Positions 18,776 through 28,594 of a DNA stretch of 64,000 nt are shown one piece after another. The stretch covers positions 2,089,608 to 2,153,607 of the forward strand of contig NZ_CP101620.1 of the NCBI RefSeq assembly GCF_024399475.1, given 5' to 3'. Numbering within the stretch: the stretch's first letter is position 1; each line of letters begins with the position of its first letter. The stretch comes from Allocoprobacillus halotolerans (GTDB lineage Bacteria; Bacillota_I; Bacilli_A; Erysipelotrichales; Coprobacillaceae). The translations under genes and the position numbers were made by a program. The notes beneath the pieces are model-generated. The model did not search any database, was not told the origin of the DNA, and saw nothing but the letters and a program-made list of their open reading frames with translations.

Positions 18776-20703
18776 CCCGTCTTTAGGAGTTCTCACTATA
18801 TTTTTTAGTAATCCTTTTTCATCAAATATCATATTACGCCGATTTTATCGGCTTTTTTTGTTTTTTATCTTTTTTTATTTATTTTTTATGTTATAATTTA
18901 TATAGTGATACTAGTGATATCTATTATGGAGGTTATTTATGGCTTATTTTCTTAAAAAAACTCATCGTAATGGGCGTACTTATCTTTCTATCGTGGAAAG
19001 TTACTATTCCCCTCAAAAACGCTGCGGAGCTCATCGCACCTTTAAATCTCTCGCTTCTGTCGAATCTTGGAAAGCCAAAGGAATCGAGGATCCTATCGCT
19101 CATTTCCAAAAAGAAGTCGATGCTCTTAATGATGAAATTTCTAACAGTCAGGCTCTCAAAATTTCTGAATCATCTCCTGAACTTTATTTAGGATATTTTC
19201 CTTTTGTTTCTTTATTGAATAAAATGAACATCAAAAAGTTTGTTGACTATTTCAATATTTCCAATTCCTTTGAATTCGATCTGTATGAATTGCTTTCCTC
19301 TCTTGTTTTTGCCCGACTTGTGAATCCCTGCAGTAAGCATAAGACTTTTCACGAGGTTCTTCCCCAGCTGAAGGATCCTGTCCATTTTTCTTATGACCAA
19401 CTTTTAGACGGTCTTGCCTTCATGGGCAATGATTACGGCAAGTTCATCGAGATTTTTAATGAGCAGATGAAGAAAGTCTATCATATCAATACTTCAAAGA
19501 CTTATTTTGATTGTACCAATTTCTATTTTGAAATCGACAAGGAAGATGATTTTAGAAGAAAGGGGCCATCAAAAGAAAACAGAAAAGACCCTATTGTGAG
19601 TTTGGGGCTATTGCTCGATGCCAATCAAATCCCTATTGGCATGAAGCTGTTTCCTGGTAATGAAAGTGAAAAGCCAGTCTTAAGAGATGTGATTCATGAT
19701 CTTAAAAAGAAAAACCAAATTTCAGGAAAAACTATACATGTAGCTGACAAGGGATTGAACTGCACTCAAAACATTGCTTTTTCTAAAGAAAATGGAGATG
19801 GCTATTTATTCTCCAAATCTGTCAAGACTCTCCCTGAAAAAGAAAAGATATGGGTATTGTTGAATAATGAAGACTGGAAAGAAATAAAAAATGATAATGG
19901 TACATTATTATACAGATATAAGTCATGCATTGACAAATTTCCTTATCATATAGAAATTGATGGGAAAAAGAAGACTATATATTTTACTGAGAAACGAGTA
20001 GTGACTTATAATCCAAAGCTTGCATCTAAAAAAAGATATGAAATCAGCAAACAGGTTGAAAAGGCAAGAAGCCTATGTTACAGTCAGGCAAAAAGAGCCG
20101 AATATGGAGATCTAGGAAAATACGTTAATTTCACTAATGAAAATGGAGAAAAAGCAAAGGCAACAATCAATGAAGACATCATAGAAAAAGAACTTGAACT
20201 GGCAGGTTATAATTTATTGATCACATCAGAAACAAATATGAAGTCAACAGACATCTACAATACCTATCACAATTTATGGAGGATAGAAGAATCATTTAGA
20301 ATAATGAAATCCGATTTGGATGCCAGACCAGTATTCCTTCAAAAAGAAAACAGTATAAAGGGACATTTTTTGATATGTTACCTGGCAGTATTATTGGAAA
20401 GAATATTCCAATTCAAAATCTTGAACAATAAATATAGTACACAGGAAATTATGAAATTTGTAAAAAGTTTTAAGATAGTCAAGGGAGAAAGTAAATATAT
20501 CAACGTAACAACATCAAGCAAGTTCATAAAAGACTTTGAGCAAATGACAAAATTACCGTTAACAAATTATTACTTGACAGAAAGGCAAGTAAAACAAATA
20601 TTCAGGTACAAAATATAAAAAAGCAGTAGCAATCACTTAAAAGATTACTACTGTTTTTCAATGAAAGTCTCACTATATTTTAATGTTGGATACCAAAGTC
20701 AGG
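18776..20703 (+). mobile_element. IS1634-family insertion sequence (1928 bp)
   Basis: The element lies exactly between the 87-bp direct repeats. Its ends form imperfect inverted repeats (CCCGTCTTTAGGA versus CCTGACTTTGGTA, 9 of 13 matching). It contains one complete transposase gene. IS1634-type elements are known for long, variable target duplications. It sits between the NUDIX gene and the HPr-like gene. Confidence 0.9.
18939..20618 (+). CDS. IS1634-family transposase
   Basis: An intact 559-residue DDE transposase. ATG 18939 follows GGAGG. The N-terminal MAYFLKKTHRNGRTYLSIVESYY is the family's typical start. Catalytic acidic residues are in TYFDCTNFYFE, HVADKGLNC and WRIEESFRIMKSDL (the IS4-superfamily YREK-like motif). 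Codon use with many CTC/ATC codons in the first half is unlike its neighbours. The gene looks functional. Confidence 0.93.
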   Translation: MAYFLKKTHRNGRTYLSIVESYYSPQKRCGAHRTFKSLASVESWKAKGIEDPIAHFQKEVDALNDEISNSQALKISESSPELYLGYFPFVSLLNKMNIKKFVDYFNISNSFEFDLYELLSSLVFARLVNPCSKHKTFHEVLPQLKDPVHFSYDQLLDGLAFMGNDYGKFIEIFNEQMKKVYHINTSKTYFDCTNFYFEIDKEDDFRRKGPSKENRKDPIVSLGLLLDANQIPIGMKLFPGNESEKPVLRDVIHDLKKKNQISGKTIHVADKGLNCTQNIAFSKENGDGYLFSKSVKTLPEKEKIWVLLNNEDWKEIKNDNGTLLYRYKSCIDKFPYHIEIDGKKKTIYFTEKRVVTYNPKLASKKRYEISKQVEKARSLCYSQAKRAEYGDLGKYVNFTNENGEKAKATINEDIIEKELELAGYNLLITSETNMKSTDIYNTYHNLWRIEESFRIMKSDLDARPVFLQKENSIKGHFLICYLAVLLERIFQFKILNNKYSTQEIMKFVKSFKIVKGESKYINVTTSSKFIKDFEQMTKLPLTNYYLTERQVKQIFRYKI

Positions 20704-20790
20704 TATCATAAATATCTATTTTGATAAAATAAAGAATATCTAGCATTTTGATAAGTTCATTGTATAAGTCATAATAGATAGAACAGAAAT
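20704..20790. repeat. Right copy of 87-bp direct repeat flanking the IS1634-family element
   Basis: Identical to 18689-18775. The sequence after it (20791-20936) would have been contiguous with the NUDIX upstream region before insertion; it is AT-rich and holds the promoter region of the HPr-like gene (TATAAT at 20903-20908). Confidence 0.9.
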
Positions 20791-20936
20791 GCTTTTTTAA
20801 ATGATGTAAAGGGAACATTTAGTTTATCAATAACAGCGTTTAGAAAATCAATAATTTTAATTTAGAAAGTCATATTTTTTCAAATATCCCATATCTTTAT
20901 GTTATAATAAAAATATAAGTAAAGGAGGAATCATAT

Positions 20937-21212
20937 ATGGCTCAAAGTTTAAAATTTACTGTTACAGACCCGGTTGGACTTTATGCGACTCCTACTACCG
21001 AATTAGTCGATACAGTCAAACAATTTTGTTGTCATGTGACATTAAATTACGGAAATAAAAGTGTTAATTTAAAAAGCATGATGGGAGTTTTATCTTTAGG
21101 TATTCCTACGAAAGCTCAAATTGAAATTATAGCTGATGGAGAAGATGAGAAAAAGGCAATTGAAATGATTAAAGATAAAATTAATGAATTAGGTATTTCA
21201 ACAATTGAATAA
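20937..21212 (+). CDS. HPr-like protein lacking the active-site histidine (Crh-like)
   Basis: A 91-residue protein of HPr fold, ATG 20937 after AAAGGAGG. The regulatory serine region is intact (VNLKSMMGVLSLGI, Ser47), but the active-site loop reads GLYATPT instead of GLHARPA: Tyr16 replaces the phosphoryl-accepting His15 and Thr replaces Arg17. It therefore cannot carry PTS phosphate in the usual way. In Bacillus, Crh is an HPr paralogue with Gln at this position that acts only in CcpA-dependent regulation through Ser46. By analogy this may be a regulator. It is monocistronic with its own terminator. Confidence 0.85.
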   Translation: MAQSLKFTVTDPVGLYATPTTELVDTVKQFCCHVTLNYGNKSVNLKSMMGVLSLGIPTKAQIEIIADGEDEKKAIEMIKDKINELGISTIE

Positions 21213-21220
21213 TCATATTG

Positions 21221-21243
21221 GGTATTCTTCGGAATACCTTTTT
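21221..21243 (+). terminator. Terminator after the HPr-like gene
   Basis: A perfect stem GGTATTC / GAATACC (21221-21238) with a UUCG-type tetraloop, followed by T5. Confidence 0.9.
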
Positions 21244-21312
21244 ACAGCAATCATTCAAATGATTTGAGAAAGATTTCTAGATATGAGATACTTAGAAAAA
21301 GGGGTTTGATTC

Positions 21313-23616
21313 ATGATTGAATATATTAGAAAAAGAGATGGACGAATGGATCAATTTGATGTTAATAAAATTGCAGGGGCAATATATAAAGCTTTTCAGG
21401 CAACAGAAGCCAAATATGGTTTAGATGCAGCCATTGATTTAGCTCATGTCGTTGAACACAAATTAGAAGATCGTCATACTGAACTTCCAACAGTAGAACT
21501 TGTTCAAGATACAGTGGAAGAAACTTTAATAGAAAAAGGATATGTGCGTATTGCGAAAGCCTATATTTTATATCGTGCTGAACGTACACGTTCAAGAGAT
21601 CGTAAATCTCGATTAATGAAAACACTTGAGGAAATTACTTTTCAGGATGCTAAAGATAGTGATTTAAAAAGAGAAAATGCCAATGTTAATGCTGATGCAC
21701 CAATGGGAACAATGTTGAAATACGGAGCTGAAGCAGCAAAACAGTTTAATGAAATGTTTGTTTTAAATCCTTTGCATAGTGCAGCACATCGTTCAGGAGA
21801 TATTCATATACATGATATGGATTTTTTAACATTGACCACAACATGTACACAAATTGATATTATTGATTTATTTAAAGGTGGCTTTTCAACGGGACATGGT
21901 GTATTACGTGAACCTAACAGTATTACAACTTATTCTGCTTTAACATGTATTGCGATTCAATCTAATCAAAATGACCAACATGGTGGACAGGCGATTGTTA
22001 ATTTTGATTATGGAATGGCTGAGGGAATTAAAAAATCTTACAGCAAGTGGTATTATAAGGCTATTGATAAAGCTTTGAAATTATTAACGAATATAGATAC
22101 GAAAACTGTTTTAGAACAATTAAAAGCTTTATCAGTCAAACCATCTTTAAGTAATGAAGATTATTTCAAACAGGAAAAAACAATACTCCAAGACAATGAT
22201 TTATCATTAGAAACAATTGAGCGTATTCAAAAATTTGCCAAAGATGAAGCCTATCAGGATACGGATAAAGAAACATATCAGGCAATGGAAGCCTTGATTC
22301 ATAATTTAAATACAATGAATTCCCGTGCAGGAGCACAAGTGCCATTTAGTTCATTAAATTATGGGATGGATACATCAGTAGAAGGGCGAATGGCCATTCG
22401 CAATGTTTTACTAGCAACAGAAGCTGGTCTTGGTGGTGGCGAAACACCTATTTTCCCCATTCAGATATTTAGAGTCAAAGAAGGTATTAACTATCAAAAA
22501 GGAGAACCTAACTATGATTTGTTCCAATTAGCTTGTCGTGTATCTGCTAAACGTTTATTTCCAAACTTCTCTTTTGTTGATTCATCATTCAACAAGCAAT
22601 ATTATAAAGGAACGCCTGAAACAGAAATTGCTTATATGGGATGCCGTACCAGAGTTATGTCAAATGTATATGATCCAACGCGAGAAGTTTCGCCAAGACG
22701 TGGAAATTTAAGTTTTACATCTATTAATCTTCCTCGTTTAGCTATTAAGTCTAAAGGAGATATTGATGAATTTTTTACAAAACTTGATCAACTTATTGAT
22801 TTATGTATTAATCAGTTATTAGAAAGATTTGAAATTCAATGTAAAAGAAGAGTTATGAATTATCCGTTTTTAATGGGACAAGGAATCTGGATGGATTCTG
22901 AAAAATTAAAACCAACAGATGAAGTAAGAGAAGTTTTAAAACATGGAACATTAACGATAGGTTTTATTGGTTTGGCTGAAACATTGAAGTCATTGATTGG
23001 ATATCATCATGGAGAAAGTGAAAAAGCTCAAATTTTAGGTTTACAGATTGTAGCACATATGCGTCGACGTGTTGATGAAACAACTCAAAAATACCATTTG
23101 AATTTTTCTTTAATTGCGACACCGGCTGAAGGATTATCAGGACGTTTTGTGAAATTAGATCGTAAACTTTATGGAAATATTGAAGGTGTAACGGATCGTG
23201 AATATTATACAAACAGTTTTCATGTGCCTGTTTATTATCCAATGACGGCTTTTGAAAAGATTCAAATTGAAGGACCTTATCATGCTTTGACAAATGGAGG
23301 ACATATTAGCTATATTGAAATGGATGGAGATCCAACAAAGAATTTACCAGCATTTGAAAAAATCGTTAGAGCTATGCATGATGCCAATATGGGGTATGGA
23401 GCAATCAATCATCCAGTTGATCGTGATCCTGTCTGTGGTTACAATGGAATTATTAATGATGTTTGTCCAAAATGTGGACGTACAGAAACAGCACATGAAG
23501 GTTTTGAAAGAATTAGACGTATTACCGGTTATCTTGTTGGTACATTAGACCGTTTTAATGATGCCAAAAGAGATGAAGAAAAAGACCGTGTTAAACATGA
23601 TGCCAACAAAGATTAG
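21313..23616 (+). CDS. nrdD: Anaerobic ribonucleoside-triphosphate reductase
   Basis: An intact 767-residue class III reductase. It has an N-terminal ATP-cone (MIEYIRKRDGRMDQFDVNKIAGAI), a catalytic barrel and, near the C-terminus, a zinc-site (CGYNGIINDVCPKCGRTE) and the glycyl-radical loop RITGYLVGT. It makes dNTPs without oxygen, which fits an anaerobe. nrdG overlaps its 3' end. Confidence 0.97.
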   Translation: MIEYIRKRDGRMDQFDVNKIAGAIYKAFQATEAKYGLDAAIDLAHVVEHKLEDRHTELPTVELVQDTVEETLIEKGYVRIAKAYILYRAERTRSRDRKSRLMKTLEEITFQDAKDSDLKRENANVNADAPMGTMLKYGAEAAKQFNEMFVLNPLHSAAHRSGDIHIHDMDFLTLTTTCTQIDIIDLFKGGFSTGHGVLREPNSITTYSALTCIAIQSNQNDQHGGQAIVNFDYGMAEGIKKSYSKWYYKAIDKALKLLTNIDTKTVLEQLKALSVKPSLSNEDYFKQEKTILQDNDLSLETIERIQKFAKDEAYQDTDKETYQAMEALIHNLNTMNSRAGAQVPFSSLNYGMDTSVEGRMAIRNVLLATEAGLGGGETPIFPIQIFRVKEGINYQKGEPNYDLFQLACRVSAKRLFPNFSFVDSSFNKQYYKGTPETEIAYMGCRTRVMSNVYDPTREVSPRRGNLSFTSINLPRLAIKSKGDIDEFFTKLDQLIDLCINQLLERFEIQCKRRVMNYPFLMGQGIWMDSEKLKPTDEVREVLKHGTLTIGFIGLAETLKSLIGYHHGESEKAQILGLQIVAHMRRRVDETTQKYHLNFSLIATPAEGLSGRFVKLDRKLYGNIEGVTDREYYTNSFHVPVYYPMTAFEKIQIEGPYHALTNGGHISYIEMDGDPTKNLPAFEKIVRAMHDANMGYGAINHPVDRDPVCGYNGIINDVCPKCGRTETAHEGFERIRRITGYLVGTLDRFNDAKRDEEKDRVKHDANKD

Positions 23617-24127
23617 GCTCTATGGTGTTGTCAATGATTCCATAGTTGATGGACCAGGTTTACGTTATACCATTTTTACGCAAGGTTGTCCTCATCATTG
23701 TCCAAGTTGTCATAATCCTCAAAGCTGGGATGAAAAAGGTGGCTATGAAGAAGATATTGAAAAAATAGTTCAAGAGATTATCAATAATTCCTTGTTGGAC
23801 GGTGTCACTTTATCAGGTGGTGAACCTTTTATGCAATGTTTACCTTTAATCACATTACTTAAGCAATTAAAACAACAAACCTCTTTACATATCATGATTT
23901 ATAGTGGTTATACTTATGAAGAAATATTACAATTAGGAGAATTAGCACTAACGCTTTTATCATTATGTGATACCTTGGTTGATGGTCGTTTTATTCAATC
24001 TTTAAAAAGCCTAGAATTACTTTATAAAGGTTCATCTAATCAAAGAATCATAGATGTTCAAAAGAGTTTAAAAAATGGTTATGTATGTAAGCAAAAAGTG
24101 AGTGAGTATGGAGAATTTGTGGAATAA
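23597..24127 (+). CDS. nrdG: Anaerobic ribonucleotide reductase activating protein
   Basis: A 176-residue radical SAM activase with the iron-sulfur motif CPHHCPSCHNPQSW (CxxxCxxC) that installs the glycyl radical on NrdD. The start is at ATG 23597 or ATG 23600, inside the end of nrdD, so translation is coupled (about 20 bases overlap). A longer in-frame start at 23558 is less likely because the first residues would be poor in conservation. Confidence 0.95.
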   Translation: MMPTKIRLYGVVNDSIVDGPGLRYTIFTQGCPHHCPSCHNPQSWDEKGGYEEDIEKIVQEIINNSLLDGVTLSGGEPFMQCLPLITLLKQLKQQTSLHIMIYSGYTYEEILQLGELALTLLSLCDTLVDGRFIQSLKSLELLYKGSSNQRIIDVQKSLKNGYVCKQKVSEYGEFVE

Positions 24128-24192
24128 GCAATTTCTCTTCTTTATATATGAAATGAATTTTTGTATAATAAAAAAGACGAGGAGGCTGAATA

Positions 24193-24978
24193 ATGAAACC
24201 TTTATTATGTTTTGATGTTGATGGAACATTAAGAGATAATGTCCATCATCAAGTTTGTCAATCGACTCAAAAAGCATTGCGTTTATTAAAGAAGAAAGGT
24301 TATCATATGATTATTTCTTCAGGACGAGGAATAGATTCATTAACCAAGACGGGGCTTATGGAAATGTTTGAATGGGATGGCTTTGTCTGTAATAATGGAC
24401 AACGTGTTTTAGATGCCAAAAGAAATGTTATTTTTCATGCGACAATGGAACCACAGGCTGTTTTAGAAGTTTTAGAAATTGCCAAATCATATGATTATGC
24501 AGTGACCTTAAAATCAAAACAGCGTGTCATTACCAAAGAACCGGATGCCTATGTTTTACAGACGCAACAATATTTTCAAAATATGATTCCACCAGTCGGT
24601 ACATATCATGGTCAAGAAATAGAAGCAATGATCATCTATGGACCAATGGGTTATGATTATGCACCGTTTCAAAAAGTAGCAGGGGTTCAAGTCTTACCTG
24701 GTGAATCGACATATGCAGATGTTACGATTGCTGGATTGTCTAAGGCTACAGGAATTCAAAAATTAATGCATTTATTGGGAAATGATGAATATATTGCTTT
24801 TGGAGATTCATTAAATGATGTTGATATGTTTGCTCATGCGAGTCAAAGCGTGGCAATGGGACAAGGAAATGAAAAATTAAAAGCAATGGCTACGTTTGTC
24901 ACAAAACCCATAGATGAAGATGGCATTTATCATGCCTGTGTTTATTTGGGATTGATTCAGGAAGGAGAAGGACAATGA
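24193..24978 (+). CDS. HAD-superfamily (Cof-type) sugar-phosphatase-like hydrolase
   Basis: A 261-residue Cof-type HAD protein. Motif I is CFDVDGTLRD, motif II ISSGRG, motif III/IV lysine in GLSKATGI and IAFGDSLNDVDMF. GAGGAGG lies upstream of ATG 24193. Substrates of this class are typically sugar phosphates or flavin/pyridoxal phosphates. It overlaps by 4 bases the small gene at 24975. Confidence 0.9.
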   Translation: MKPLLCFDVDGTLRDNVHHQVCQSTQKALRLLKKKGYHMIISSGRGIDSLTKTGLMEMFEWDGFVCNNGQRVLDAKRNVIFHATMEPQAVLEVLEIAKSYDYAVTLKSKQRVITKEPDAYVLQTQQYFQNMIPPVGTYHGQEIEAMIIYGPMGYDYAPFQKVAGVQVLPGESTYADVTIAGLSKATGIQKLMHLLGNDEYIAFGDSLNDVDMFAHASQSVAMGQGNEKLKAMATFVTKPIDEDGIYHACVYLGLIQEGEGQ

Positions 24979-25216
24979 CGAAAGATGAAGCAATAAAAAA
25001 GCCCATAGGATGGGGGCTTACATGGAAAGTGAACAAGCTGATGAAAAGACACATGATTTTGATGATCTCTGGCAAAGTCTTTATGATGTCTGTCAATTAG
25101 CGACTTATGGAATTGTTGAATTGACACAAGAAGAAATAGATGAAGCCATCGCATGGTTAAAGCAAACACAACCTTTAACTAAGCAGTATCAGGAAACAGA
25201 TATTTATTTTTCATAG
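24975..25216 (+). CDS. Small conserved-looking protein, unknown function (one frameshift)
   Basis: ATG 24975 overlaps the stop of the HAD gene. The reading MTKDEAIKK breaks near 25000, where an A6 run needs one more A to continue as AHRMGAYMESEQADEKTHDFDDLWQSL and on to 25216, about 80 residues. It is acidic and helical with no motif I recognise. It lies between the phosphatase and the dipeptidase in a tight row, so all three may be one operon. Confidence 0.55.
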
Positions 25217-25224
25217 GAGGTTTG

Positions 25225-26219
25225 ATGATGAAAGTTGTAGATATGCATTGTGATACAATTTCAGCGATATATCTTCAAAGAAAAGAAGGTCAAGATGTAT
25301 CTTTAAAACAAAATCAGCTTCATATCAGTTTGGATAAGATGCAAAAAGGGGATTATCTCTTACAAAATTTTGCAATGTTTACACCTTTAAGCATGACCGA
25401 TAATCCTTGGCAATATGCCCATGATTTGATTGATACATTCTATCAGGAAATGAATCAGTTCTCTGATTTAATAGGAGTTGTCAAAAATTATCAGGATATG
25501 ATGGATAATATGAAACACCATCGCATGAGTGCGTTGTTGACATTGGAAGAGGGCGCTGTGATCCAAGGTGATCTCAAAAATTTACAACATTATTATGATT
25601 TGGGCGTTCGTATGATAACACTCACATGGAATTTTCCCAATGGCATTGGTTATCCCAATTTTTCTATGGATGACGACCAGCATGGCTATCATACTTGTGA
25701 TACCATTCATGGTTTAACAGATTTTGGCAAAGCTTATGTCAAAGAATGTGAACGTTTAGGCATCATCATTGATGTTTCACATCTAAGTGATGCAGGGTTT
25801 GAAGATGTTTATCAGTTAACGACTAAACCTTTTGTGGCTTCTCATTCTAATGCGCGAAGTGTATGCCCTCATGCTAGAAATATGACAGATGAAATGATTT
25901 TAAAATTAGCCAGTCGTGGTGGTGTGATGGGAATCAATTATGCAGCTGATTTTTGTGTGAAAATCATCAAGAACATGCGCTTTCTAAAATTGAAGATATT
26001 GTCAAGCATATCCTTTATATTAAAAAATTGGCAGGAATTGATTGTATTGGTTTGGGTAGTGATTTTGATGGTATACCACCTTACTTAGAATTAAAAGATG
26101 CTTCGTATTTATCTTTATTGGAAAAAGCATTAAAACAAGCTGGTTTATCATCATTGGAGATAGAAAAGATTTTTTATAAAAATGTTTTAAGAGTATATCA
26201 AAACATTTTGAAATCATAA
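25225..26219 (+). CDS. Membrane dipeptidase, peptidase M19 family (one frameshift)
   Basis: ATG 25225 follows AGGAGG. Metal and catalytic motifs of renal-dipeptidase-like enzymes are present: MHCDTIS, LTLEEGAV (bridging Glu), DVSHLSD, ASHSNAR and, after the break, GLGSDFDG. The frame fails near 25955; a T5 run that should be T6 restores DFLCENHQEHALSKIEDIVKH. The corrected length of about 331 residues is normal. It hydrolyses dipeptides, perhaps with D-residues from peptidoglycan. Confidence 0.9.
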
Positions 26220-26221
26220 AA

Positions 26222-26254
26222 AAACAGATGGGTGGGAGACTCATCTGTTTTTTT
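26222..26254 (+). terminator. Terminator after the dipeptidase gene
   Basis: ACAGATG... / ...CATCTGT stem followed by a T7 run. The interval 26255-26474 has no gene; it carries a TATAAT box at about 26434 that may serve the lipoprotein gene. Confidence 0.82.
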
Positions 26255-26474
26255 GATATCAGTTTGGGAAAGGATATCATGAAGTAGTCAAATTTGAAGG
26301 GAAAACAAATTATTTTTGACTACACTTATAATCTAACAGATTAATTTGTTTAAAATTCCATGTAATTGTCAAAAAATATGTGATTGAAACTTATTGTTGA
26401 AGAATGGGACTATATTTCATAGTGTGTTTTGTGCTATAATCATATAAAGTCGAATTATGGAGGACAAAAGCTTT

Positions 26475-26867
26475 ATGAAAAAGTTTGGAATGTTATTAAT
26501 ATGTACATTATTGTTGATGGGATGTCGTTATCAGGTTTCTCAATCTGCATCTGTGCAAAAATATAAAGAACCACAAATAAAAACTATTTATCAATATCAA
26601 GATTTCTTATTATATATTGTTGAAGATCAACAAAAAAGTGATGGTTTTTCATTTCAAATTGAACTCAATGGAACCGGAATAGGAGATTATGCAAAATATA
26701 CAGATGCATCGCATCATCAAGCAGCATGTACTCTTTCTATGCAACCAGATTGTCAATTGACATTTACTTTTGAAAAGAATGAAATTATTGTCAAAGCTAC
26801 AGAGGAAGATAACTTTTTAGGAACTGATTTATCAGGACATTATGTTTTACAGGAGGATTTATCGTGA
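26475..26867 (+). CDS. Small lipoprotein, unknown function
   Basis: A 130-residue protein starting at ATG 26475 (MKKFGMLLICTLLLMGCRYQ). The signal peptide ends in a lipobox (LLMGC), so the mature protein should be anchored outside the membrane through Cys16. The remainder is strand-rich, with two cysteines (AACTLSM, PDCQL) that may form a disulfide. No family recognised. Its stop overlaps the start of the RpiR regulator by 4 bases. Confidence 0.75.
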   Translation: MKKFGMLLICTLLLMGCRYQVSQSASVQKYKEPQIKTIYQYQDFLLYIVEDQQKSDGFSFQIELNGTGIGDYAKYTDASHHQAACTLSMQPDCQLTFTFEKNEIIVKATEEDNFLGTDLSGHYVLQEDLS

Positions 26868-27688
26868 AGAATTTGTTTTATAGATTGATTATCTTTTTAG
26901 ATACTGCCCAAGAAACAGATACGAATTATAATATTGCATGGTTTATGGCTAATAATTTTTATCGTATTGCCAATATGCGTATTAGTGAACTGGCCGCAGA
27001 ATGTTTTGTATCTCCAGCCACGATTTCTCGTTTTTGCAGAGCCTTAGGCTATGAGAATTTTGCCCATTTGAAGCAGGAATGTTACACATTTCATTCACAC
27101 GATAAAAAATTTAATAATTTGATTAACATTCCTTTAGAAACAATGAAAGATTATCCTCAACAAGCAACGCGACAATATATTCAACAGGTCATTCAATATA
27201 TTTCAGATTTGCCAGAATTTTTAGATTGGAATGAAGTTGATGCGATTTTAAAATTGATTCATGATAGTGATTCTGTTGCTTTCTTTGGAACGCAGTTTTC
27301 ACAAAGTGCGGCTTTACATTTACAGACAGATTTATTAATGTTAGAAAAGTTTACAATGGCTTATATGGATTCTTCGCGACAATTAGAATGTGCGAAACAA
27401 TTAGATGAAAAGAGTGTAGCTATTATTATGACAGTTAATGGTTATTTTACAAACAGTCATTCTAAGTTACTACAATATATAAAAAAATCAGGCTGTCAGG
27501 TGGTTTTAATAACTTGTCATCCTCATTTGGATTTAAAAATACCAATCCATCATCAATTGGTTTTGGGACGTTCTAAAAATAGAAAAACAGGAAAACATAG
27601 TTTATTGACAGCTGTAGAGTTAATGTCATTAAGATATTATTGTTTATATTATCCTTCACTTCAAGAATTAAAGGGACATCTTCTTTAA
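26864..27688 (+). CDS. RpiR-family transcriptional regulator
   Basis: A 274-residue regulator with an N-terminal helix-turn-helix (ISELAAECFVSPATISRFCRALGY) and a C-terminal SIS-like domain (about residues 110-240, SVAFFGTQFSQSAALHLQ). Such proteins sense phosphorylated sugars or related metabolites. The SIS domain is somewhat divergent. It precedes the fumarase genes and is the first of two RpiR genes flanking them. Confidence 0.85.
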   Translation: MKNLFYRLIIFLDTAQETDTNYNIAWFMANNFYRIANMRISELAAECFVSPATISRFCRALGYENFAHLKQECYTFHSHDKKFNNLINIPLETMKDYPQQATRQYIQQVIQYISDLPEFLDWNEVDAILKLIHDSDSVAFFGTQFSQSAALHLQTDLLMLEKFTMAYMDSSRQLECAKQLDEKSVAIIMTVNGYFTNSHSKLLQYIKKSGCQVVLITCHPHLDLKIPIHHQLVLGRSKNRKTGKHSLLTAVELMSLRYYCLYYPSLQELKGHLL

Positions 27689-27752
27689 TTCTTTTTTCTT
27701 GTGATAGCTTCGAAAATTATATATAATAAACATAATAAAAGAGGGTGGTACA

Positions 27753-28594
27753 ATGAAGGAAATCAAACAAGAAGAAATTATTCAAGCAGTCAAGACATTA
27801 TGCAAAGAAGCCAACTATCAATTGCCTGAAGATGTTCAAAAAGCATTACACCAGGCAAAACAAGTGGAAGATAGTCTTTTGGGGCAACAGACATTATCAA
27901 TATTAGAGAAAAATGCTAATATGGCTCAAACATCTTGTATGCCCATTTGCCAAGATACAGGAATGGCTTGCTTGTTTGTTGAAATAGGTCAGGAAGTCCA
28001 TGTGCAGGGATCTTTAGAAAAAGCTTTACATGAAGGCGTTCGTCAAGGTTATCAGGAGGGATATTTAAGAAAAAGCGTTGTTGATGATCCCGTTTTTGAA
28101 CGTCGCAATACGCAAGACAATACACCGGCTTTGATTCATTATGAAATCGTTGAAGGAGATCAGTTGAAAATAACAGTGGCTCCCAAAGGTTTTGGTAGTG
28201 AAAATATGAGTCAGGTAAAAATGTTGAAGCCAAGTGATGGAATAGAAGGTATCAAAAACTTTGTTTTAAAAGTTGTTGAAGAAGCTGGACCTAATGCTTG
28301 TCCACCAATGGTGATTGGTGTAGGAATTGGTGGTTCTTTCGATTATGTAACTTATCTGGCAAAAAAGCAATGTTGAGAGAAATTGGAACACATCATCAAG
28401 ATGAAAAATTTCAACAATTAGAAGAAGAATTATTAGAAAAAATCAATCAACTTGGAATTGGACCAGCTGGTTATGGAGGAAAAACAACAGCTCTATCATT
28501 AAATATTGAAACTTATCCAACGCATATTGCTGGTATGCCAGTGGCTGTTTCTATTTGCTGCCATGTTGCCAGACATAAGGAGGTTATTTTATAA
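27753..28594 (+). CDS. Class I fumarate hydratase (or tartrate dehydratase), alpha subunit; one frameshift
   Basis: ATG 27753 follows GAGGGTGG. The sequence has iron-sulfur ligands of the oxygen-sensitive class I enzyme (TSCMPICQDTGMA and GPNACPPMVIGVGIGG). The break near 28366 is a missing A in an A6 run; restoring it gives LAKKAMLREIGTHHQ and a normal 281-residue chain. The alpha and beta subunits are separate, as in anaerobes. Fumarase and L-tartrate dehydratase cannot be separated by eye. The beta gene overlaps the stop by 1 base. Confidence 0.9.

Noticed and set aside
18776-20703. Direct repeats as an assembly duplication
   Set aside because: The IS ends coincide exactly with the repeat edges and the IS has its own inverted ends, which an assembly error would not produce; reads should still be checked.
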